Source of the DNA: Excoecaria cochinchinensis
Taxonomy: Eukaryota > Streptophyta > Magnoliopsida > Malpighiales > Euphorbiaceae
Reading direction: 5' to 3'
Assembly: GCA_947683425.1 (NCBI GenBank)
Contig: CANTUQ010000043.1
Location: forward strand, 10,425,501 to 10,489,500
Length of the DNA stretch: 64,000 nucleotides
Shown: piece by piece, positions 55,991 through 64,000 of the stretch
Position numbering within the stretch: position 1 is the first letter of the stretch
How the letters are laid out: each line of letters begins with the position of its first letter
Position numbers and translations under genes: made by a program
Notes under the pieces: model-generated
Seen by the model: only the letters and a program-made list of their open reading frames with translations
The model's database searches: none
What the model was told of the DNA's origin: nothing

Positions 55991-57364
55991 GGAGCGGCCA
56001 TCACTGAGAAACCCTTAACAAACCGACGGTAATAACCTACCAAACCGAGGAAAGTCTGCACTTCCTGAACATTTCTAGGCGCTTTCCAATCAACTATCAC
56101 CTCAATCTTGGCTGGATCAACTTGGATACCCTTAGCTGAAACTATATGACCCAGAAACTACACTTCCCGAAGCCAAAAATCACACTTGCTAATCTTAGGA
56201 AATAGCCGATGATCTCTCAAAAGTTGCAAAACTAACCGAAGATGCTCCTCATGCTCGGTCTCATCCTTGGAATACACCAAGATATCATCTATAAACACCA
56301 CTACAAACCGATCTAAGTATGGCCTAAACACTCTGTTCATCAAATCCATGAATGCCGCTGGAGTATTAGTCAAACGTAACGGCATCACAAGGAACTCATA
56401 GTGGCCATACTGAGTCCGAAATGCAGTCTTAACCACATCCTCATCCTTGACCCTAAGCTGATAATACCCCAACCGAAGATATATCTTGGAAAAGACTCTT
56501 GCACCTCGAAGCTGATCGAACAAATCCTCGACTCTAGGCAGCGGATACTTATTCTTCACTGTAACCATATTGATCTGCCTGTAGTCGACACACATCCTCA
56601 AGGATCCATCTTTTTTCTTAACAAACAAAACCGGAGCTTCCCAAGGAGATATGTTGGGTCGAATAAACCCCTTATCTAATAGCTCTTCTAGTTGAGTTTT
56701 AAGTTCCCTCAACTCTACAGGAGCCAACCGATAAGGTGCTTTTGATACAGGTGCGGTACCCAGCATAATCTCTATGGCTAACTCAACTTCTCTCTCCGGA
56801 GGCAACCTAGGCAAATCACATGGGAAAACATCACTAAACTCCCGTACTACAGGGATATCCTCAATCCTTACTTGAACTCTCTTGGAATCCAAAACCACAG
56901 CTAGGAAAGCCTCACAACCTTTCCTAATAAGCCTCTTGGCTTGCATTGCTGAGATCACATTATTCACAGAACTAGCACCCAAAACTCTTACAAACACTGG
57001 AAATCTGTTCCTATCCCAAAGCACAAAGGTCTTCCTATGGCAGTCAACTACAGCCCGGTGCTTACCCAACCAGTCCATACCTAAAATTAGGTCAAACTCT
57101 TTGAAAGGTAACTCTATCAAGTCCGCAGGAAACTCAATTCCCTCAACCAACAGGCAACAACTCCTATAAACTCTACTTACATTGACACTATGCCCTAATG
57201 GATTCGTCACACAAATCTCATAGTCTAACTGATCTACCACATGCAACTTATCAATAATCTTATCTGTGCATAAATATGAGTGTGTGGAACCAGGGTCTAT
57301 TAGAGCATATAATTCAGCATCATGGAGTAAGAACTTACTAGCAATCACATCAGGGGCATCCTGC
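55991..57364 (-). pseudogene. Gypsy protease and reverse transcriptase of the second minus-strand element
   Basis: The minus-strand frame (about 56158-57468) reads protease (APDVIASKFLLHDAELYALIDPGSTHSYL, FDLILGMDWL), the RT linker and RT through FVVVFIDDILVYS and SKCDFWLREV. A stop follows near 56158, then VEVIVDWKAPRNVQEVQTFLGLVGYYRRFVKGFSV to 55996. It is cut at 57364 by a Tat/Ogre-like LTR (presumed target duplication cctgc at 57360-57364); gag should continue beyond the window. ORF codons beyond 57364 belong to the inserted LTR. Confidence 0.92.
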
Positions 57365-59494
57365 TGTAAGCACCGTGTCCCGGAGCGGTCCGGATCAGAG
57401 ATTACCCTATGATGAAATCGGCATCCGAGCCTGTACAAACGGTTTGGATTCGGAGGCTTTAGTCCCATGCTCCACGAGAAACGGGTCTTTTTACCTTTCG
57501 TAGGCAGAAGGGGAGAAAACGGGGGAGTTTTTAAAGTCCAGAAAAGTATGTTTTCCTCGACGGACGGCCAGCTCGTCGGTCAGGGGCAGGCCCGTCAGTC
57601 GGCTGACAGGACCGTCGGATGAATCCTTGTGTCAGAAGGATTCTTCTGACACCCGTTGGTCAGCTGGCAGGACCGTCGGATGAATCCTTGTGTCAGAAGG
57701 ATTCTTTCGATGCCCGTCGGTCAAAATGGTAGGCCCGTCGGTCAGGTTGCGGGGCCGTCGAATGAATCCTTGTGTCAGTAGGATTCTTCTGACGCCCGTC
57801 GGTGAACCACAGACGCCCGTCGGTCACCCCTGGCCTATAAAAGCTTTGATTTTTCTCATAAAATAGAGTTGGAAAATTTGCAAAAATAGGGGAAACTCTG
57901 CCAAAATTCACGCGCGTTTTCTTTCTCTTCCAATAAACACATTTCTAAAAAGATCTAACTAATCCAAGAATTAAATCTCCAAAAGAAAGAGGATCTAGTT
58001 GATTTTTTCACGAGCTTTTGATTTCCGAAACTCAATTTTCGTCGAGCTGTTGAAGACACACTCTATCTTCAACATTTGATATTTTTGTTCGGACTTTCTC
58101 GTGGAGTGTGCGGGAAGCCAGACAACAATAAGGAATCCAACCAAAAGGTTGTTTTGAGGGTAAATATTTCGGACCCTTTCCTGTCCCCTTTTTTACCTTC
58201 ATTTTTGATATTATCTTTGCTCTTGTATTTTTTTTCATTTCTTGCTTCTATTCTTCTTGGGTCTGTGTAAAATTTGTCTTTTTACCTTTTGAAAAGCTTC
58301 TGTTTTTTCAGGGACAGTGGTGACCAACGGGTCATCTACTTTGACCGATGCCCCTTGGTCACCTTTAAGCGTAACCCGTTGGTCACCCTCACAGATGGCT
58401 CCCTTCGAGTGAGCGACGGGCTGTATTGGTCACCTTGACCGACGCCCGTCGGTCATTCAGCACAGCTCGTCGATGGGTTCTGTCCCACATTTTTAAATCT
58501 TTTTCTTTTCCCTTTTTTGTTCACTCAAATTTTTATGTTTATTTATAACTTTTCTTCTGTATTTTAACATCCTTTTGGCTTGTTTTGTGAGAGTATGTTC
58601 TTATTTCGTGGACTGGCTGGAGCCTGAGGGAGTTCTCCCATATATGGAAAGTTCGCCTGGTTTAGTTCCCTATCCTCCTCTCTTTTGTATTTCATGTATT
58701 TATTTATTGTTTCTCTTGTATATGACAAAATTGTTGTATTTCTCACTAATGTAAAAATCGGCCAAACATTTTATATTTAATAAACTGAATTTTTAATAAA
58801 ATCAAGGACCCAATGTCCTATTTTATCCAATAAAATTCTCACAATAGAAATATCCATTTTAATAATGATGCATGCGAGGACCAAAGTCCTCAAAATAAGC
58901 AATGCCCCGATTTGTGTATGTATCGCACATTTATAAAAGGGAGTTGTATTCCGCTCCTTGTGTTATTGTAATTTATCGCTTTTATTATTTACTCGTTCAT
59001 TTACCGCTTTCCAAATATGAATAAATGCGCTTTGATTCAATTGCATCGTATGGAGAGAGAGTGAATTAATGAAAATTAAAATTTGATCATAAAATAATCA
59101 AGGTAGAAATAGATGAGAAGTCCTGAACCTTGCTCTGGTCTTTGGGCCCAAAGAGGCGAGAGGTCTGTCCGATAACTCATTGGAACTATGACCTCCAAGA
59201 CACCTCTTGTGTCACGAGACTTTGACATTAATCCTAGGCTCCTTAGGGTGAGAGGTTTACCCTCCAAGACCCCTCTGGTTGGCCCAAAATCGATACTAAG
59301 TGCAGTCTTAGGCTCTCCGAGGCGAGAGAAACTTTCCCAATGTTCTATTGGGTGGCGACTCCATGAAACTTCCTTGTTGCCCAAAATAGACGCACTTGCA
59401 ATTCACTGCAAGCTATCAACGGACCATCAAATGCCCCGATCGCCTTAGAGCGAGCGGTCGTACGAGAGGCCGAGGGGATCCGGCGCGCATCACA
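57365..59494 (+). repeat. 5' LTR of the Tat/Ogre-like element
   Basis: About 2.13 kb. It carries gaccgtcggt/accgacggtc-like repeats at 57550-57830 and again at 58310-58480, and an AT-rich middle. The 3' end has repeated light hairpins (ctccaagac / gtcttggag style, 59180-59330) and ends near gcgcatcaca. Frames here are not convincing genes. Confidence 0.75.
57550..57830. repeat. Tandem palindromic repeats in the Tat/Ogre LTR
   Basis: Roughly 60-80-bp units with cccgtcggtc and a hairpin gaatcctt..aaggattc at 57621-57643, 57682-57704 and 57764-57786 (gaatcct..aggattc in the third). Confidence 0.75.
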
Positions 59495-59495
59495 G

Positions 59496-59513
59496 TGGCG
59501 ACTCCACTGGGGA
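59496..59513 (+). other. Primer binding site, Tat/Ogre type
   Basis: tggcgactccactgggga, the signature of Ogre/Tat elements. Confidence 0.85.
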
Positions 59514-60400
59514 TCTATGGTTCGAGACTTCGATTTGAAAATACCTTGCTTAACATTTATGATTAAAGTTGAATTCATAAATTTGCTTTCTTTCAAATTT
59601 GCATTTACATCCCATTAGAGCCTTAGAATATGCTAGATTGGTCCCTTCTTAACCTCGATGCATTCCCGAAGCACAACCCTACGTTCACTCAATGTGGGGA
59701 AGTGTTAAGGATAATCACCAACCCAAGCTTTGTACCTAATAGTATATCAAATGATGACCCGATCGGTCGTTATGCTTGTGATGAGCTAGACCTGTCGGCA
59801 GGGATCATGCTTGGGTAGCCCTAAAGTAACATCTCCCTTATCCAAAGCTCATGTAATGGCCGTAGCTACTTTCCATAGGTGATATGAACCGTAATTCCAT
59901 ACGTGCTATATGGATCCTTATGTATTGGGTGAGTCTAGATGTCTTGCTTGGTAACCTAGCCAAAGGCTTTCATGCCCCGGTAGGGCCATGTCAAAATTTT
60001 TGGAATGTCTAAATACATGATGATCATTATCTATTCGCTTGTACATTAGCATAGGAGTGTCATGCTGCTGGTTTTTCGCCGTGCACCATGCACGTCCATT
60101 GGGTCCCCCGCTGACCCCTAGGCTAATCCTGCCTAGGAAAGAGACTGCACGACCACGTGTGTGGGAGAAATAAGGGTGAAAGGACCTACCTGCTTGCTTG
60201 TGTTTTGTGGGTATTGCATATCACAATCATGCATTGCATCTGCATTCCATGTATCACATCTAACGCCTTGTCCCTGCAGCCATCATAGATCTGCCTAGGT
60301 GGACTAGAGCGCCTACCGGACGGTTGATCCGAGTTCCTGCATCTGACCTGCTAGATAGAGAAAGCCTTCCAGAGATCTTACCGGAAGTCAGCTGTACCAT
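59514..60400 (+). other. Leader of the Tat/Ogre-like element
   Basis: Non-coding stretch between primer site and gag; long leaders of this kind are usual in Ogre-type elements. Only chance ORFs are seen (59630-59818). Confidence 0.6.
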
Positions 60401-61294
60401 ATCTGATATGGCAAACTCACCTAGGGATAATGATGCCACTGGGGCCTGATTGCAGAAGAAGTGGGCCGACGGTTTGAAGAGTTTGAGGGCAGAATGATGA
60501 ACATGCTAACTGCTTAGGCACAACAGAATGCTCCACAGAATCCACCACCACCTCCTCCTCCCATGAGATAAAATGAGCAAGAAGAGGAAAGAGCTGAGAG
60601 ACAAGAAGAGCCTATTCGGCCGCCACCAATAGAGCTGAGGTCAGTAGCTTCGGGAGGTCAGAGGAGAAGACCAGCGCTGAGGATAGATGATGACAGGGAT
60701 GACGAAGACGACAAAATGAGTATTGTATCTGAGAGAGGGAAGGCACCCCAAACTGATGAGTTCATTCTGAAGAAGATGAAAGAAAGGTTTGAAGTCATGG
60801 CCAGTATGCTGAGTAGAGGTCAGGGGATGAACCCGGAGGACAAAGAATTGGAGGGAGAAGACCCGATTCCTTACAATTTCAAGATGCCTGATGTGCCGAA
60901 AGTGTTAAGGCCACAGCAACCAGTTAAACCGCTTATCCTATATCTAGCAGTGGAAGGCAGTTCTGTGGGTGCCATGATGGCTCAGGAGGATGAATTTGGA
61001 GTGGAATTCGTAGTTTATTACCTCAGCAAGAAGTTCCTGGCTTATGAGATAAAATATGCTGAGGTAGAGAAGATCTGCCTCGCAGTGATTTGGGCATCAA
61101 AGAAGCTGAGGCATTATTTCCATTCGTACAAAGTTCAGGCAGTGGCCAAGCAGAATCCGTTGGGATATTTGCAAGAAGTGCCGTCTTTGCTTTGTAAGAT
61201 GAGGAGGTGGCTGCTTTTGCTACAGGAGTTTGATGTTGAATACATCACTCGCAAAACTATTAAGGGGCGAGCAGTAGCCGAATTTCTTGCTTAG
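60401..61294 (+). pseudogene. Gag N-terminal remnant fused in frame to RNase H
   Basis: MANSPRDNDATGA near 60410 with stops, a proline tract (NPPPPPPPMR) and an acidic stretch precede the open frame 60716-61294 (192 codons). That frame starts with Gag-like sequence (TDEFILKKMKERFEVMASML.., DPIPYNFKMPDVPK) and passes directly at about 60900 into the RT/RNase H junction (RPQQPVKPLILYLAVEGSSVGAMMAQ, VVYYLSKKFL, EKICLAVIWASKKLRHYF, FDVEYITRKTIKGRAVAEFLA). Most of gag, protease and RT are deleted but the frame is kept. It is followed by a stop at 61292. Confidence 0.82.
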
Positions 61295-61984
61295 CATCCT
61301 ATTCAAGGAGACACTCCTGAGTTAACCTTTCCTGATGAGAGCATAGTAGCGATTTCTATCCAAGGATGGCAGTTGCACTTCGACGGGGCAGTGAATAACA
61401 AGGGGGCTGGAGTTGGAATTATTCTGACAACCCCAGATAATGAGAAACTCCCTCTAGCCAAGAAGTTAAGGTACAAAGCAACCAACAATGAAGCCGAATA
61501 TGAAGCATGCACGTTCGGGTTAGAAGCTTTAGCTGCTTTGGGGGCAAGGAACATAGAAGTCTTTGGTGACTCATCCTTGGGGATTAACCAGATTCGAGGT
61601 GAGTGGGCTGTAAAAGAAGAGCGGGTGGTACCTTATGTTGAATACTTGAAAGAGATATGTGCGCAGTTTGAAAATTGCACTTTCCACTTCGTGCTAAGAG
61701 ATGAGAACCGTCTGGCTGATGCGTTGGCTACCCTAGTGTCGATGTGGGATAACCCTGAAGGGGTAGCTTTGAAACCAGTGTTGATTTTGAGTTTTGAGAA
61801 GCCCAGCTTTGAGATCAAGCCAGTAATGGAAGTAGAAGTGAAAGATGGGAAACCATGGTACTTTGACATTATGAATTATTTGGAAAACGCTAGGTTTCCA
61901 GAGGAAGCTACCGAGAAAGACCAGAGAATGATCCGAAAGCTATCTACTCAGTTCATATCCTTGGAAGGAGTGTTGTACAAATGA
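61295..61984 (+). pseudogene. Second (archaeal-type) RNase H domain
   Basis: LHFDGAVNNKGAGVGIIL (Asp), NNEAEYEACTFGLEAL (Glu), EVFGDSSLGINQIRGEW (Asp) and DENRLADALATL (Asp) give the full set of acidic catalytic motifs. This extra domain is specific to Tat/Ogre elements and is thought to support primer removal. The frame from 61373 ends at a TGA at 61982 that interrupts the step to integrase. Confidence 0.88.
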
Positions 61985-63100
61985 CAGGCAGATGGGATTC
62001 AGCTTAGGTGCTTAAATGAAAAAGAAGCCCGCAAGGTAATGGAGGAGACCCATGCAGGCGTCTGTGGGGCTCACATGAACGGTTTAACTCTGGCAATGAA
62101 GATTATGAGGTAAGGCTTCTATTGGCTTACGATGGACAATGACTGCTCAAAGTATGTCAAGCAATGCCAATTATGCCAACAGTACGTAGATTTGAGACAC
62201 CTGCCAGTATCAGAGCTACACAACCTGACATCGCCTTGGCCTTTCGCTGCTTGGGGGATAGATATCATTAGAGAGATTCGCCCTACGGCATCTAACAGAC
62301 ACAGATACATCATAGTCGCAATTGACTATTTTACCAAATGGGTAGAGGTAGAATCTTTCAAAAATATTGACGCAAGGGATATGGCCAAGTTCATAGAGAG
62401 AAATCTGATCTGAAGATATGGCCTCCCTCACCACATAGTGTCTGACAACGGGGTGCAGTTCATGGGGGAAACCAGAAAGCTCCTTGAGAAATATGGTATC
62501 AAGCACCATAGATCCTCTCCCTACCGACCACAAGCTAACGGGGCAGTAGAGGCCGCTAACAAAAATGTGAAGAGGATCCTATCCAAGATGGTCCAAACTT
62601 ACAAAGACTGGGCAGATAAGCTACCCTTCGCACTGTGGGGATACAGGACAACGGTAAGGACATCTACGGGCGCTACACCATATTCTCTGGTATACGGGAC
62701 GGAGGCGGTATTGCTAGTTGAGATAGAGCATCGATCGTTGAGGGTGATTATAGAAGCCCAAATTTCGGAGGCTGAATGGGCACGACAGAGGCTACAGCAC
62801 TTAAACTTACTAGATGAGAGTAGGCTGAAGGCTTATTATCACAATGAGATCTACTAGAAGAGGTTGGCCAGGACATTCGGAAAGAAGGTGAGAAAGCATC
62901 CAAAGAAGGAAGGGGACTTAGTGTTCAAGCAGATGAGACCAGGTATACCGGATATCAGAGGAAATTTCAGACCAACCTGGGAGGGGCCGTATATCCTTAA
63001 AAAGCTGTTGTCCAAAGGAGCTGCAATCTTGTCGGATAGTGATGGAAATGAATTCAAAGAACCGATCAATGTCGACAGACTGAAAAGGTTCCATGGCTAA
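61985..63100 (+). pseudogene. Integrase of the Tat/Ogre-like element, with stops
   Basis: HHCC region (VMEETHAGVCGAHMNGLTLAMKIM, then stop, CQLCQQ near 62170), DDE core (WGIDIIREIRP, DYFTKWVEVE, VSDNGVQF near 62445, RPQANGAVEAANKNVKR near 62540) and C-terminal tail (GDLVFKQMRPGIPDIRGNFRPTWEGPYILKKLL.., NVDRLKRFHG). Stops at about 62111, 62413 and 62855. The nearby ggcgcctcgacagggtgaaaaccg (63175-63200) resembles post-pol sequence of Ogre elements. Confidence 0.88.
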
Positions 63101-63490
63101 AGACCAAAATAAAAAAGAAGAGAATAAAATGCCCTGCAGGTTGAAAACCGAAAAAAGGCAGCCGTGCTAAAATTGGGCGCCTCGACAGGGTGAAAACCGA
63201 AAAAAAGGCATCATGTGCAAAAATAAGAGGCACGAGAGAAAATGTCCAATCGCGAAAACCCGAGAGGGCCGATTGGTAACAGAAGTTGATGCTGTTAAAA
63301 TTTGGTTTCATGTATTAATAGGGCGTGCATGGTCGAGTTAACATCAAAACTGATCATATATGCTGAAATTACATGGAAATGTACACAATTTTGTGAAATA
63401 GAACAAATATTATTCTTTTCGTTTTCGTCATTTTGTAGTTCTGCATTAAAAAGATATGTATCACCGAAAGAAATGCATATGTAAGCTAAG

Positions 63491-63999
63491 CTAAGTCCTG
63501 CCACTGCTCTCGCCAACCAGATGCTTGAGCCCTCGTGTCCTATTATCAGATGCCGGACTAAGGACCCATTTCTTGTACTCACTGGTTGAAGCCACAGAAT
63601 GATCGCCGAACCTCGAAATAACAGTCTTCACTGGTAGTTTCCTCCACAGCTCATGATACCTAGAGGAGAAAGCAGCCGAAAGAGCTCCTCCCCGAAAAGA
63701 TAAGGGAACCCTCACCACATCCTGGGTCGTCCCAAGCTGACGTGCACATCGAGAAATGATGTAGAAAGTGGCTTGACGGAACCCACAGAGGGGAACACAC
63801 CCCGATGGCCCATCAATGACCACATGAGACAGTGGGAACCAGGCAGACGTGAAACTGATATCATCATCTGACAGTTCACCAAACCTAGTGATGCCTTCAC
63901 CAGCAGTGGCACACTCATACAGCCGTCGAAGCAGAAGGAAATGGCTCGGCGAGTACTGTGGAATGACCCGAGCAGGTGGCTCAGACAGCATCCTAAGTT
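63491..63999 (-). CDS. Antisense ORF after pol, incomplete at window edge
   Basis: The minus-strand frame is open from the window edge to a stop at about 63491. Visible segments include VIPQYSPSHFLLLRRLYECAT, SAWFPLSHVVIDGPSGCVPL, FRQATFYIISRCARQLG and FSSRYHELWRKLPVKTVISRFGDHSV. Some Tat/Ogre elements carry an antisense ORF in this place; the pattern also recalls plant mobile-domain (aminotransferase-like) proteins, but I cannot confirm a family. It is intact over at least 165 codons, unlike the broken pol beside it. 63101-63490 between them shows no gene. Confidence 0.6.
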   Translation of the reverse strand, partial: LRMLSEPPARVIPQYSPSHFLLLRRLYECATAGEGITRFGELSDDDISFTSAWFPLSHVVIDGPSGCVPLCGFRQATFYIISRCARQLGTTQDVVRVPLSFRGGALSAAFSSRYHELWRKLPVKTVISRFGDHSVASTSEYKKWVLSPASDNRTRGLKHLVGESSGRT

Positions 64000-64000
64000 T

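Larger units (their letters stand above)
57365..64000 (+). mobile_element. Tat/Ogre-like gypsy element, 5' LTR to antisense ORF, cut by the window
   Basis: LTR from 57365 (tgtaagcaccgtgtcccgg) to about 59494, primer site tggcgactccactgggga at 59496, a long leader, gag remnant, pol with two RNase H domains and integrase, and an antisense ORF after pol. Dual RNase H and this primer site identify the Tat/Ogre branch. The 3' LTR lies outside. Pol has an internal deletion and several stops, so it is non-autonomous now. Confidence 0.88.

Noticed and set aside
57365..57468. N-terminal extension of the 436-codon minus-strand protease/RT ORF
   Set aside because: These codons come from the inserted Tat/Ogre LTR; the real homology starts at 57364.

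Overview
This is a gene-poor block of plant nuclear DNA, built almost entirely from nested, mostly decayed LTR retrotransposons. The evidence for a plant (probably dicot) is the mix of lineages: Ty3/gypsy chromoviruses of Tekay/Del type (long LTRs of 2.3-4 kb, initiator-Met tRNA primer site tggtatcagagc, integrase C-terminal chromodomain ending VKVLWRHHG..EATWE), an Athila-like element (primer site tttttggtgccgttgc) and a Tat/Ogre-like element (primer site tggcgactccactgggga, second archaeal-type RNase H). I found no ordinary host gene, rRNA, true tRNA gene or CRISPR array.

Layout. 1-731: tail of an LTR inserted in a plus-strand gypsy pol. 732-3636 and 17463-18094, with 3' LTR 18095-20383: that decayed plus-strand gypsy, carrying an internal tandem duplication. 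Between its halves (3637-17462) lie fragments of minus-strand gypsy elements, a plus-strand LTR fragment (5010-15107) and, inside the latter, a gag-only element with 4-kb LTRs (5320-14412). 20384-21229, 24018-24650 and 34371-36000: pieces of an Athila-like element. It is interrupted by a half-inverted LTR (21230-24017) and by the best-preserved element of the window, a minus-strand autonomous chromovirus (24651-34365; near-identical LTRs, TSD atttt, one 1533-codon Gag-Pol frame). 36000-57364: a second decayed minus-strand gypsy split by two gag-only elements (39551-46003, TSD gaact; 46899-55990, TSD ggagc), the second holding a solo LTR (51343-53939). 57365-64000: a Tat/Ogre-like element with an internally deleted pol and an antisense ORF running off the window.

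How the parts work together. Three gag-only elements share the primer site, leader, gag start and pre-polypurine-tract hairpin with the autonomous chromovirus at 24651-34365, so they look like parasites of such elements. The LTRs share one layout despite divergent sequence: (i) a 5' half ending near a GGTAAGT/GGTGAGT-like site, (ii) a slot holding one of several unrelated CpG-rich palindromic repeat cassettes, (iii) a chain of short hairpins beginning with ttaRgcatgcYtaa, and (iv) a double hairpin, ctaagcg..cgcttag followed by gcacggg..cccgtgcag. Several hairpins vary by paired changes that keep the stem. This modular, possibly spliced, structured LTR region is the most interesting signal here.
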